Assembly: GCA_045658965.1 (NCBI GenBank)
Contig: JAZOVZ010000066.1
Coordinates: 1 to 36,074, forward strand
Source: SVQP01 sp045658965
GTDB lineage: Bacteria > Bacillota > Clostridia > Oscillospirales > CAG-272
Direction of reading: 5' to 3'
DNA: 36,074 bases
This document shows positions 14,994 to 23,091 of this stretch, one piece after another. The notes beneath the pieces are model-generated. The model was not told where the DNA came from, did not search any database, and worked only from the letters and a program-made list of their open reading frames with translations. A program made the position numbers and the translations under genes. Numbering within the stretch: position 1 is the first letter of the stretch; the number at the start of each line of letters is the position of its first letter.

Positions 14994-16538
14994 ATGTTAT
15001 CCGAGATATACAGCGCAGGGCTTTACGGCATCGACGGCTTTATCGTCACGGTAGAGGCGGACGGTCAGCCCAGAATGGCGAATTTTGAACTGGTCGGCTT
15101 GCCCGACCTTGCCGTCAAAGAGGCAAAGGAGCGTGTGCGCACCGCATGTGAGAATAGCGGATATCGCTTTCCGTCCATGGCATATATGGTCAACCTTGCG
15201 CCTGCAGACCGTAAAAAAGAGGGCTCGCAGTTTGACGTTGCCATTCTGACAGGCATTTTGCGCTGCGCGGGCGTGATCAACCGCGAGGTGGATATGAAAA
15301 GCAAGTGCATTGTGGGCGAGCTTTCGCTCTCGGGTGCTTGGCGTACGGTGCGCGGTGTGCTGAGTATGTGCGTAGCGGCAAGGGATGCGGGCTTTACCGA
15401 GTTTTACGTGCCGGTGCAAAACGCTCGCGAGGCGGCTGCCGTGCGCGGTATTACGGTGTACGGCGTGCATACTATGCGCGAATTTATCGATCACTTGAAC
15501 GGCACCAAGCCCCTGCAGCCCGTTCTGCCCGACGAGGGCGCATTCGGTGAGGCGGTCGTTGACTACGGCATAGATTTTTCAGACGTGAAGGGGCAAGCTC
15601 TTGCCAAGAGAGCCATGGAGATCGCGGCTGCGGGTGGACATAATATCCTGCTTATTGGCCCTCCCGGCACGGGTAAGAGCATGCTTGCCAAGCGTCTTGC
15701 CACGATTTTGCCGCCCTTGACCTTTGAGGAGGCAATTGAAACGACTAAGGTGCATTCGGTGACGGGCACGCTGCCCGACGGCACGTCCTTACTTTCCACA
15801 AGACCTTTCCGCGCACCGCACCATACCATGTCGGCGGTGGCTTTGGTGGGCGGCGGTGCAAATCCGCGCCCGGGCGAGGTATCGCTTGCCAACCACGGTG
15901 TGCTGTTTTTAGATGAATTTCCCGAGTTCCCCAAGCAGGTCACCGACGCTTTGCGTCAGCCGCTGGAGGATAGACGCGTAACCATATCGCGCGCCAGCGG
16001 ACGCGTGACTTTCCCGTGCTCCTTTATGCTGGTAGGTGCGATGAATCCCTGCCGTTGCGGCTATTTCGGACACCCGACAAGACCGTGCACTTGCAAGGCG
16101 GGAGACGTGCAGCGGTATATTTCGCGCATCAGCGGACCGATGTTAGACAGAATGGACATTCAGATCGAGTTGCCTTCGCTGTCGTATGACGAGCTGGCGA
16201 CCGACACGACACCCACTGAGACCTCGGCGGAAGTGCGCGCACGCGTGATCAGGGCGCGCGAGTTTGCGAAAAACCGCATGCAGGACGACAAGATCCTTTG
16301 CAATGCACAGCTTGACGCAGCGGGCATTCGCAAGTACTGCAAAATTGACGACAGCGCATCGCAGCTGTTGCGCATGGCGTATGAAACTATGGGACTTTCG
16401 GCACGCGGATACGACCGCGTGATGCGTGTTGCGCGCACGATTGCAGATTTGGATGGCAGCGAGGTCATCAAGGATATGCACGTAGCCGAAGCGATCCAGC
16501 TGAGAAGTCTGGATAAAAAATACTGGGGAGCACAATAA
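14994..16538 (+). CDS. yifB: YifB/ComM family Mg-chelatase-like AAA+ ATPase
   Basis: A 514-residue AAA+ protein of the YifB/ComM family; the Gram-negative member ComM is a helicase that promotes branch migration during natural transformation. The N-terminal third (1-190) is the Lon-protease-like fold without catalytic residues (YGIDGFIVTVEADGQPRMANFELVGLPDLAVKEAKER). The Walker A is GPPGTGKS at 222-229, followed by HHTMSAVALVGGG, the Walker B region LFLDEFPEF, and MNPCRCGYFG with further cysteines that look like a zinc site. The C-terminal part is the Mg-chelatase helical domain. GGAGG precedes the ATG. In Clostridia the gene often sits near dprA, but dprA is not seen here. Confidence 0.95.
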   Translation: MLSEIYSAGLYGIDGFIVTVEADGQPRMANFELVGLPDLAVKEAKERVRTACENSGYRFPSMAYMVNLAPADRKKEGSQFDVAILTGILRCAGVINREVDMKSKCIVGELSLSGAWRTVRGVLSMCVAARDAGFTEFYVPVQNAREAAAVRGITVYGVHTMREFIDHLNGTKPLQPVLPDEGAFGEAVVDYGIDFSDVKGQALAKRAMEIAAAGGHNILLIGPPGTGKSMLAKRLATILPPLTFEEAIETTKVHSVTGTLPDGTSLLSTRPFRAPHHTMSAVALVGGGANPRPGEVSLANHGVLFLDEFPEFPKQVTDALRQPLEDRRVTISRASGRVTFPCSFMLVGAMNPCRCGYFGHPTRPCTCKAGDVQRYISRISGPMLDRMDIQIELPSLSYDELATDTTPTETSAEVRARVIRAREFAKNRMQDDKILCNAQLDAAGIRKYCKIDDSASQLLRMAYETMGLSARGYDRVMRVARTIADLDGSEVIKDMHVAEAIQLRSLDKKYWGAQ

Positions 16539-16581
16539 CTCATAAAACCTTTCGCCCGCCACCACACGGACGACCACTCTT

Positions 16582-16733
16582 GAAAAGTTTTGGTCGAGCT
16601 TTTTCAAAAGCTCGCAGGGTCTTGGGACAGCGTCCCAAGTCGCGCCCGCAGGCGCGAAACTTTCCCCAACGCTGTTTTTGGTTCTTTTTGCAGCTCCTTG
16701 CTCAAAAAGAACGGAAACGGTTTTCTCACATCA
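16582..16733 (+). repeat. R1 structured repeat, copy 4
   Basis: P1 is CGAGCTTT-TTCA-AAAGCTCG, P2 CTTGGGAC-AGC-GTCCCAAG, P3 CGCGCC-CGCA-GGCGCG, P4 TTCTTTTTG with CAAAAAGAA, ending in GTTTTCTCACAT. It begins 43 nt after the yifB stop codon and may terminate yifB. Confidence 0.85.
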
Positions 16734-16762
16734 TATCTCAACAGCGGATCGTTTGTTACGCT

Positions 16763-16911
16763 GAAAAAATTCTCTCCGTTCTTTCTTTGGAGAAATAGGC
16801 CAAAGAAAGAACCAAAGAAAGGCCGTTAGGAAAGTTTCGCGCCTGCGGGCGCACCAAGGGCGCTGCCCTTGACCCGCGACCTTTTTGAAAAAAGGTCGAT
16901 CAAAAACTTTC
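16763..16911 (-). repeat. R1 structured repeat, copy 5 (inverted)
   Basis: Read on the minus strand: P1 CGACCTTTT-TTCA-AAAAGGTCG, P2 CAAGGGC-AGC-GCCCTTG, P3 GCGCC-CGCA-GGCGC. P4 is GTTCTTTCTTTGG paired with CCAAAGAAAGAAC, meaning both arms changed together relative to the other copies. It faces copy 4 head to head with only about 30 bp between them. Confidence 0.85.
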
Positions 16912-16920
16912 ATCGATTCA

Positions 16921-16943
16921 GTTGCCCGCGTGGGGCGGGCAAC
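16921..16943 (+). promoter_or_regulatory. Leader hairpin upstream of the CDF gene
   Basis: GTTGCCCGC (16921-16929) pairs with GCGGGCAAC (16935-16943), ending 22 nt before the GGAGG of the next gene. No convincing promoter is visible between the R1 copy and this hairpin, so the transcript may come from upstream. Confidence 0.45.
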
Positions 16944-16977
16944 TCAAAAACCATTACGTTTCTATCGGAGGCATCCT

Positions 16978-18165
16978 TTGACTAACTTACTGACAAAACT
17001 CTTTATCAAAAATCCCGATGCTGTGGGGGACGTGCGCGTGCGCTCGGCTTACGGCACTATGGTCAGCATTGTTTGCATCGTGCTCAATCTCATGGTTGCT
17101 GCAGGCAAAATCACCGTCGGCTCGCTGCTCGGTGCGATCTCCATTACCGCGGACGGTATGAATAACCTTTCCGATGCAGGCTCTTCGCTGGTCTCCTTGG
17201 TCAGCTTCCGCATGGCGGCGAAGCCTGCGGACAGGGAACACCCCTTTGGGCACGCCCGCATTGAATACGTTGCATCCCTCTTGGTTGCCGTGATTATCAT
17301 CATCGTGGGCTGGACGCTGTTTACCGATTCCTTCGGTACGCTCATTCCCCTGCTCAACGGTGAAGTCTCTGCCGAGGCTGCACGCGTGGAGCCGGTGACC
17401 ATTATCGTGCTTGCCGTTTCCATTTTGGTCAAGCTGTGGATGTTCCTTTTCAACCGCAAGGTAGCAAAAAAGATCGACTCCGCGGTTATGCGCGCCACCG
17501 CAACCGACTGCATTTCCGACGCGGGCGCAACGCTGGGCGTGCTTGCGGCACAGATCGTTGCCTTTTACTTGGGTCTGCCGTGGCTGGATAGCGCGGTGGG
17601 TATTGCCATTTCGGTGCTGATCATCATCGCAGGCATCCGTGTGCTGGGTGAGACAAAAAACTCCATCCTCGGTGAAGCTCCCGACGAGCAGGTGGTGGCG
17701 GATATCAAGGCACTTGTTGCAAGTCATCCCGAGGCGCTGGGCATTCACGATATGATGGTGCACAGCTATGGCCCCGGTCACCATATTGCGTCCTTGCACG
17801 TTGAGGTGGACGGCGAAGCCGACGTGTATCACATGCACGACGTGATCGACAACATCGAAAAGCGTCTGCACGATGAGCTTGGCATCATTGCCACCATTCA
17901 TATGGATCCCGTCGTAACCAATGACGAGACTGTCAACGCCCTGCGCGAAATGACGGCAGATATCCTCAAGGGGATTGACGAGCGCCTTTCCATGCACGAT
18001 TTCCGCGTGGTGGCAGGACCTTCGCACACCAATCTCATTTTTGACGTGGAAGCCCCCTTTGAATGCAAGCTGACCGACGCCGAGATCAAGGACGCCGTTG
18101 CGGCTGCACTCAAAGCCCGCAAGGATGCCATCTACTTTGCCGTGCTGACCGTGGATAGACAGTAA
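16978..18165 (+). CDS. Cation diffusion facilitator (CDF) transporter
   Basis: A 395-residue CDF family protein exporting divalent metal ions such as Zn2+, Mn2+ or Fe2+ from the cytoplasm. Six membrane segments occupy roughly residues 25-215. Metal-site segments are DGMNNLSDAGSS in helix 2 and DCISDAGATLG in helix 5, and HPFGHARIEY follows helix 2. The C-terminal cytoplasmic domain (about 220-310) is followed by about 80 more residues with a second ferredoxin-like stretch, so the protein is longer than minimal CDFs of about 300. The start is taken as TTG at 16978, seven residues before LFIKNPDAVG, because CGGAGG lies at 16966-16971; an in-frame ATG at 16885 is inside the R1 repeat. Confidence 0.9.
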   Translation: MTNLLTKLFIKNPDAVGDVRVRSAYGTMVSIVCIVLNLMVAAGKITVGSLLGAISITADGMNNLSDAGSSLVSLVSFRMAAKPADREHPFGHARIEYVASLLVAVIIIIVGWTLFTDSFGTLIPLLNGEVSAEAARVEPVTIIVLAVSILVKLWMFLFNRKVAKKIDSAVMRATATDCISDAGATLGVLAAQIVAFYLGLPWLDSAVGIAISVLIIIAGIRVLGETKNSILGEAPDEQVVADIKALVASHPEALGIHDMMVHSYGPGHHIASLHVEVDGEADVYHMHDVIDNIEKRLHDELGIIATIHMDPVVTNDETVNALREMTADILKGIDERLSMHDFRVVAGPSHTNLIFDVEAPFECKLTDAEIKDAVAAALKARKDAIYFAVLTVDRQ

Positions 18166-18273
18166 AACGCCACCTTGCTTGCATAAAATAAAAATATTCT
18201 TGCAAAAATCGACATAAAACCATTAAAAAACATTCGAATATGAAAGTTTTCAAATAAAATATTGCAAAACCTA

Positions 18274-18302
18274 TTGCAAAAAGCAGGGAAGTATGGTATA
18301 CT
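18274..18302 (+). promoter_or_regulatory. Citrate synthase promoter
   Basis: TTGCAA (18274-18279) and TATACT (18297-18302) with a 17-nt spacer, 42 nt before the start codon. Confidence 0.7.
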
Positions 18303-18310
18303 ATCCCTGC
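18283..18310. promoter_or_regulatory. Palindromic operator candidate over the citrate synthase -10 box
   Basis: A 28-nt inverted repeat with left arm GCAGGGAAGTAT and right arm ATACTATCCCTGC; they are complementary apart from one extra base in the right arm. It spans the -10 hexamer and the likely transcription start, a position where a bound repressor would block polymerase. It is also close enough to the 5' end to form an RNA hairpin only in part. Confidence 0.55.
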
Positions 18311-18343
18311 TTTATTCTTTATTTTCACGAAAGGGGTGTTTGT

Positions 18344-19717
18344 ATGGCATACATCAATCCCGACTACGAAGCCCATATTCAGGGTGAAATGAACGAGCTG
18401 CTGGAAAATGCACGCTCTGCATATAAGATTCCCAAGGAAGCCTTTGACAACCACCGCGTTAAGCGCGGCTTGCGCGAAGTGGACGGCACGGGCGTGACCG
18501 CAGGCGTGACCAAGATCGGTAACGCGCACGGCTACGTGGTCAACGAGGGCGAAAAGGAAGCCGCAGAGGGCGTTCTGCGCTACCGCGGCTTTGACGTCAA
18601 CGACCTGATCACGCACTTTACCGCTGAAGGACGCTATGGCTTTGAGGAATGCATCTTCCTTTTGTTTTTCGGGCATTTGCCTACCAAGGCAGAGCTTGCC
18701 GAGTTTAACGACGTCATTTCTGCATACCGCCGCCTGCCCCCTCGCTTTACCGAGGATATTTTGCTCAAAGCCCCCAGCCCTTCCATCATGAACAAGATGG
18801 CGACCGCGGTGCTGACGCTGTATGCCTACGACCCCAATCCCGACGACACCTCGCTTGATAACATGATGCGTCAGAGCATGGAGATCACGGCAAGGCTGCC
18901 CGTGATCGCTGCGCAGTCTTATGCGGTCTACCGCAGCGCGTTCCATGACGAGAGCTTGAATATTCATAATCCCGTGGACGGTCTTTCCACCGCAGAAAAC
19001 TTTTTGCGCGTGCTGCGTCCCGACTCCTCGTACACCGAGCGCGAAGCAAGACTTTTGGACGTAGCGCTTGTCGTGCACGCAGAGCACGGCGGCGGTAATA
19101 ACTCCACCTTTGCCACGCGCGTGCTGTCCTCTTCGGGCACGGATACCTATTCCGCCATCGCAGGCGGCATCGGTGCGCTCAAGGGTCCCCGTCACGGCGG
19201 CGCGAACATCAAGGTGCAGGAAATGTTTGATTGCATCAAGGAGACCGTGGCAAACCCGTGGGATGACGGTCAGCTGACCGACTTCCTTGTCAAAGCACTC
19301 AAAAAAGAGGTGTATGACAAGTCGGGTCTGATCTACGGTATGGGTCACGCGGTCTACACGCTGTCCGACCCCAGAGCCGTCATTCTCAAAAACTGCGCAA
19401 GACAGCTGGCGTACGATAAGGGATTTGGCAAGGATTTCGAGCTGCTGGAAAGCATTGAACGCCTGACCCCTGCCATCTTTTGCGAGTATAAGGGCGTGGA
19501 GCGTCCCATGTGCGCAAACCTTGACCTATATTCCGGTCTTGTATACCGCATGCTGGATATCCCCGTGGAAATGTACACGCCCCTGTTCGCCATCGCCCGT
19601 GCCTCGGGCTGGTGCGCACATAGAATGGAAGAGTACATCACCGCAAACAAGATCATCCGCCCCGCATACCGCTGCATTTCCAAGAGCAAGCCGTACGTTT
19701 CCATGCAAGACAGATAA
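18344..19717 (+). CDS. gltA: Citrate synthase
   Basis: A 457-residue citrate synthase condensing oxaloacetate and acetyl-CoA. Catalytic residues are visible: H245/H248 in VVHAEHGGGNNSTFATR, H335 in GMGHAVYTLSDPRA and D394 in NLDLYSGLVYRMLDI, with SSSGTDTYSAIAGGIGALKG carrying the CoA-binding loop. It is longer at the N terminus than the compact Gram-positive CitZ type (about 370). The ATG at 18344 follows AAAGGGG; an in-frame ATG at 18293 lies upstream of the transcription start. No aconitase or isocitrate dehydrogenase gene adjoins, so it may serve glutamate synthesis alone. A 2-methylcitrate synthase is less likely because no prp genes are present. Confidence 0.95.
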   Translation: MAYINPDYEAHIQGEMNELLENARSAYKIPKEAFDNHRVKRGLREVDGTGVTAGVTKIGNAHGYVVNEGEKEAAEGVLRYRGFDVNDLITHFTAEGRYGFEECIFLLFFGHLPTKAELAEFNDVISAYRRLPPRFTEDILLKAPSPSIMNKMATAVLTLYAYDPNPDDTSLDNMMRQSMEITARLPVIAAQSYAVYRSAFHDESLNIHNPVDGLSTAENFLRVLRPDSSYTEREARLLDVALVVHAEHGGGNNSTFATRVLSSSGTDTYSAIAGGIGALKGPRHGGANIKVQEMFDCIKETVANPWDDGQLTDFLVKALKKEVYDKSGLIYGMGHAVYTLSDPRAVILKNCARQLAYDKGFGKDFELLESIERLTPAIFCEYKGVERPMCANLDLYSGLVYRMLDIPVEMYTPLFAIARASGWCAHRMEEYITANKIIRPAYRCISKSKPYVSMQDR

Positions 19718-19729
19718 TCAGAAATGATC

Positions 19730-19759
19730 CCGCCCGCCGAGCTATCGGCGGGCGGTTTT
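19730..19759 (+). terminator. Citrate synthase terminator
   Basis: CCGCCCGCCGA (19730-19740) pairs with TCGGCGGGCGG (19745-19755) around a GCTA loop, followed by TTTT. Confidence 0.9.
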
Positions 19760-19862
19760 GCGCAGATATCGCTCCGCATCCCCTCTCTTGAACTTATTTC
19801 CGACAACTTAAGGATTGACTAATGTGTCTTGGGTAGCAAAAGGATGTGGATGTGCGTTCAAA

Positions 19863-20015
19863 AGGCGTCCCCCGGGGGGAAGCTGTCGCGCAGCGACTGA
19901 AGGGGAATGCGAAAGCCTGGGCTTGAATGGTTATACCCGAGCGGGTTACCGTGCCGTTTAGTCCGCAACTCCCCTTCAGTCGCCTGCGGCGCCAGCTTCC
20001 CCTCGGGGGACGCCT
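19863..20015. mobile_element. R2 element, 153 bp with 44-bp inverted arms
   Basis: Left arm 19863-19906 begins AGGCGTCCCCCGGGGGGAAG and right arm 19970-20015 ends CAGCTTCCCCTCGGGGGACG plus CCT; they are near-perfect reverse complements. The centre carries GTTATACCCGAGCGG. A half copy with the same left arm and centre is at 35886-35990. Open frames across the element are not believable genes. The rest of the 19760-20219 gap shows nothing recognisable. Confidence 0.8.
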
Positions 20016-20219
20016 CTGTAGCGCGTACCTGCATTGCAGAGTGCGGCATTTATTGAGCAAGTTGATTTTTGAAATTCTTTGCTGCGCTTGCGAATGACAT
20101 CTCCAAAACTGTACCGCAAGTGATCATGGCGTGGGCAACGCGATGCTTGACTTGGAATATTATTCAATCAATTTTTACGCAATCACGCTTCTTTTGGTCA
20201 ATATTTTGCCATTTTTCTA

Positions 20220-20248
20220 TTGATTATCTTGAAAATTTATGTTATAAT
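20220..20248 (+). promoter_or_regulatory. Promoter of the exonuclease-thiI operon
   Basis: TTGATT (20220-20225) and TATAAT (20243-20248), 17 nt apart, with a leader of about 60 nt. Confidence 0.75.
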
Positions 20249-20312
20249 GATATGATTGTGTAACTTTCGTCCCGGGACGTCCCCGCGGACTTGAATATAT
20301 GGAGGAATGGTT

Positions 20313-21398
20313 TTGAGAAACACCATGAAGCTGCGCTCGGGTGCGGTCATCCGTGAGGTGACGCGCAAGGAAGCCGACGCAAAGAATTATTTGACCCGTA
20401 ACGTGCTCACACAGATGCACCTGATGCCCTCGGGTGATCCTTGTGCATACGAGCAGAACGAAGACGGCAGCATCATCTACTATTTCGACCCCGCGCGTGT
20501 GGTTGAGGCTCCCCCCGAGCTTTGGTATTACCCCACCGCAAAGACCGATCCCATCACGCTGGAGAGCGGTACGGTCATTGAGCGCATGAGCATCAAGCGC
20601 GCTGCAACCTACGGCTACTACACCAAGGAAAGACTCTTCCAGATGCACTACGAGGTCATTGAGGAGCCCGTTGCGTATACCATTCGCAACGACAAGTCCT
20701 ACATGTACTTCTACGACAAAAAGACGGCTGTGCGTATGCCGCTGAGCTGCGTCAAGTGCGGCAAGGACGTGCGCTACAAGAGAAAGCTTTGCCAGTCTTG
20801 CTACGAGGAAGAGATGGCAGTACGCCGCGCCGAGGGTGACGAGCACAGAAACGCTTCCTACGGCTATAGCCGAAAGAGAGTATTGTTCTTTGACCTTGAG
20901 CTGACCGGCGTGTACGATCACGATGAGATCATTTCGATCTCGATCACAAACGCCTTGGGCGAGGTGATCATGGATACCTTGGTCAAGCCCGTGCGCAACA
21001 AGAAGTGGAAGAGAACCGAAAAGATCCACGGCATTACCCCCGAAATGGTGCAGGATTCGCCCACCTTGGAGGAGCTTACCCCCCGTATCAAGGAGATCTT
21101 TGCAGAATGCGATAACCTGATTGCATTCGGCGTTTCCACCGACTACAGCCACATCAAGTACATTTACGAAACGCAGGCAGAGCGCGAGGCTCTGCACGAC
21201 AAGACCCGTTGCTGTGCAAACGAGTTTGTCAGATACATTCACGAGCATCGCCCCGACGTGGTACACGCTTCCTTGGTGGACGCGATGGAGACCATGGGCA
21301 TTGCCTGGGAAGGCATCCCCCACACCTCGATTGCAGATACCATTGCGTGCCAAAAGGTTTGGGACGCGCTGTTCCCCCACTATTACCAAGGCGAATGA
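20313..21398 (+). CDS. DnaQ-like 3'-5' exonuclease with duplicated N-terminal module and zinc ribbon
   Basis: A 361-residue protein with an unusual architecture. Residues 7-64 and 83-140 are two 58-residue repeats that align without gaps at 21 identical positions (for example L-x-SG-x-VI, QMH, P-x-AY). A four-cysteine zinc ribbon follows (C146, C149, C160, C163), then a DEDD exonuclease domain from about 190: FFDLELTG with D194 and E196, FGVSTDYSHIKYIY for motif II and HTSIADTIA for motif III, the HxxxxD type. The ribosome binding site GGAGG at 20301-20305 fits a TTG start at 20313 (7 nt) and is too close to ATG at 20307, which would add two residues. It heads an operon with a DUF2007 gene and thiI. 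Nucleic-acid substrate unknown. Confidence 0.85.
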   Translation: MRNTMKLRSGAVIREVTRKEADAKNYLTRNVLTQMHLMPSGDPCAYEQNEDGSIIYYFDPARVVEAPPELWYYPTAKTDPITLESGTVIERMSIKRAATYGYYTKERLFQMHYEVIEEPVAYTIRNDKSYMYFYDKKTAVRMPLSCVKCGKDVRYKRKLCQSCYEEEMAVRRAEGDEHRNASYGYSRKRVLFFDLELTGVYDHDEIISISITNALGEVIMDTLVKPVRNKKWKRTEKIHGITPEMVQDSPTLEELTPRIKEIFAECDNLIAFGVSTDYSHIKYIYETQAEREALHDKTRCCANEFVRYIHEHRPDVVHASLVDAMETMGIAWEGIPHTSIADTIACQKVWDALFPHYYQGE

Positions 21399-21419
21399 GC
21401 GTAAGGAAGGTATAAAAAC

Positions 21420-21719
21420 ATGTTTGATAAGTTGTTTGGATTGGATCAGCCCAAGCGTGCTGAGGACGGCACCGAGCTGCTGACCACGGTTTACGATAAC
21501 ATTCAGCTGTCCATGGTGCGCAGCCTTTTAGAGGCAGAGAGCATCCCGTACCTTGTAAGAGAGCGCGGCAGCGGCAGCGCAGTCAAGATCGTTATGGGCG
21601 TTTCCTCGTTTGGCTCGGACGTTTACGTGCCCGCAAGCAAGCTGGAAGAGGCAACCGATGCGATTGCCGCCCTGCTTGGCGAAGAGGTCGAATTTTTAGA
21701 GGACGGCGAAGGAGAATAA
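21420..21719 (+). CDS. DUF2007 domain protein
   Basis: A 99-residue soluble protein. Residues about 20-82 match the DUF2007 (putative signal-transducing protein) pattern: LLTTVYDNIQLSMVRSLLEA, then ESIPYLVRERG and DVYVPASKLEEATDAIAALL, a small alpha-beta fold related to PII-like and ACT-like domains. The tail is strongly acidic. AAGGAAGG precedes the ATG. It lies 21 nt after the exonuclease gene and 3 nt before thiI, so all three are cotranscribed. The function of the family is not known. Confidence 0.85.
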   Translation: MFDKLFGLDQPKRAEDGTELLTTVYDNIQLSMVRSLLEAESIPYLVRERGSGSAVKIVMGVSSFGSDVYVPASKLEEATDAIAALLGEEVEFLEDGEGE

Positions 21720-21722
21720 AGC

Positions 21723-22901
21723 ATGAAGGAAGTATTGCTTTGTAAATACGGCGAGATCGTGCTCAAGGGCGCAAACAAGCGTTACTTTGAGGATATGCTG
21801 TGCCGTGAGCTGCGTCACCGCGCTGCGAACTACGGTGATTTTAATATCTACCGTGCACAGAGCACCATTTATATTGAGCCCAAGGACGAGTTCTGCGATA
21901 TGGACGGCATGTTCGAATCCGCCCGCAAGACCTTTGGCATTGTTGCCATCGGCAGAGCGGCTGTGTGCGAAAAGAATATGGAAAGCATTATCGCGACCGC
22001 ACGCGAGTATATTCCCCAGTTCCTGCAGGGCAAGCGCACCTTCAAGGTAGAGGGCAAAAGATCGGATAAGGCGTTTTGCAAGAACTCCATGGAGATCGCC
22101 ATGGAGATCGGCGGCGTGCTGCTTTCCTGCTGCCAGCCCATTCGTGTGGACGTGCACAACCCCGAGATTGTAGTCAAGGTCGAGGTGCGCGAGTACGCGG
22201 CTTACGTGCATGCAGGTCAGTTCAAGGGCGCGGGCGGTATGCCCGTAGGATCCAACGGCAAGGGCATGCTGCTGTTGTCGGGCGGTATCGATTCGCCCGT
22301 TGCAGGCTATATGATGGCAAAGCGCGGCGTTAAGATCGAGGCGGTGCACTTTGAGTCTTTCCCGTACACCAGCGAGCGCGCAAGAGAAAAGGTGCTGGAG
22401 CTGGCAGGATTGGTTTCCTCGTATGCGGGGGACATCAACGTACACGTGGTATCGCTGACGCACATCCAGGAGGAGCTTGTCAAGCACTGCGAGGAGGATT
22501 ACTTCACGCTGCTGTTGCGCAGATATATGATGGCGATTGCGGATAAATTGGCGCATAAATTCAACTGCGGCGCGCTGATCACGGGCGAGAGCCTTGGTCA
22601 GGTGGCATCGCAGACCATGGAAGCCATCAACGTGACCAACACCATGACCACGTTGCCGGTGTTCAGACCCTGCATTGGTATGGATAAGGAAGAGATCGTG
22701 CAGATCGCGCACAAGATCGGCACGTTTGAAACCTCGATTTTGCCGTTTGAGGACTGCTGCACGGTGTTCACACCCAAGCATCCCAGAACCAGACCCGAGC
22801 TGTATAAGGTCGAGCGCGAGGAGCAAAAGCTGCCGTTTGACGAGCTGGTGGAAGAGGCGATCGCAGGCATGTACCGCGTGCAGATCAAAGCGAGATACTA
22901 A
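21723..22901 (+). CDS. thiI: tRNA 4-thiouridine synthase ThiI, without rhodanese domain
   Basis: A 392-residue ThiI. It adenylates U8 of tRNA for sulfur transfer and also takes part in thiazole formation for thiamine in some bacteria. The N-terminal ferredoxin-like region and THUMP domain (about 1-165) precede the PP-loop ATP pyrophosphatase, with SGGIDSP at 186-192. The C-terminal rhodanese domain of the enterobacterial protein is absent, as is normal in Firmicutes, where a cysteine desulfurase provides sulfur directly. AAGGAG lies just before the ATG inside the DUF2007 gene end. No cysteine desulfurase gene is adjacent, which differs from the common nifZ-thiI pair. Confidence 0.96.
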   Translation: MKEVLLCKYGEIVLKGANKRYFEDMLCRELRHRAANYGDFNIYRAQSTIYIEPKDEFCDMDGMFESARKTFGIVAIGRAAVCEKNMESIIATAREYIPQFLQGKRTFKVEGKRSDKAFCKNSMEIAMEIGGVLLSCCQPIRVDVHNPEIVVKVEVREYAAYVHAGQFKGAGGMPVGSNGKGMLLLSGGIDSPVAGYMMAKRGVKIEAVHFESFPYTSERAREKVLELAGLVSSYAGDINVHVVSLTHIQEELVKHCEEDYFTLLLRRYMMAIADKLAHKFNCGALITGESLGQVASQTMEAINVTNTMTTLPVFRPCIGMDKEEIVQIAHKIGTFETSILPFEDCCTVFTPKHPRTRPELYKVEREEQKLPFDELVEEAIAGMYRVQIKARY

Positions 22902-22922
22902 TCAATTTTAACGACCCAAACT

Positions 22923-23088
22923 CTCAAAAAGTTTGGGTCGAGCCTTTTCAAAGGCTCGCGGGCTCCAAGGGCAGCGCCCTTGGTCGCCTCCGCAGAGGCG
23001 AAACATTTCCATCGCCGTTTTTTGGTTCTTTTTTGCGGCTACTTGCTCAAAAAAGAACGGAGAGAATTTCCTCACATAAAATCCCGAG
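22923..23088 (+). repeat. R1 structured repeat, copy 6
   Basis: P1 is CGAGCCTT-TTCA-AAGGCTCG, P2 CCAAGGGC-AGC-GCCCTTGG, P3 CGCCTC-CGCA-GAGGCG, and P4 TTCTTTTTTG with CAAAAAAGAA, where each arm gained one base in step. An extra hairpin, CGACCCAAACT/AGTTTGGGTCG, overlaps its 5' end. It lies between the convergent thiI and GH78 genes. Confidence 0.85.
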
Positions 23089-23091
23089 TGT

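Noticed and set aside
19794..20060. Open frame of 88 codons across the R2 element
   Set aside because: It consists of the inverted-repeat arms read in frame; low plausibility as protein.
21723..22901. ThiI truncated at the C terminus
   Set aside because: Absence of the rhodanese domain is normal for Firmicutes ThiI; the length of 392 is standard for that form.
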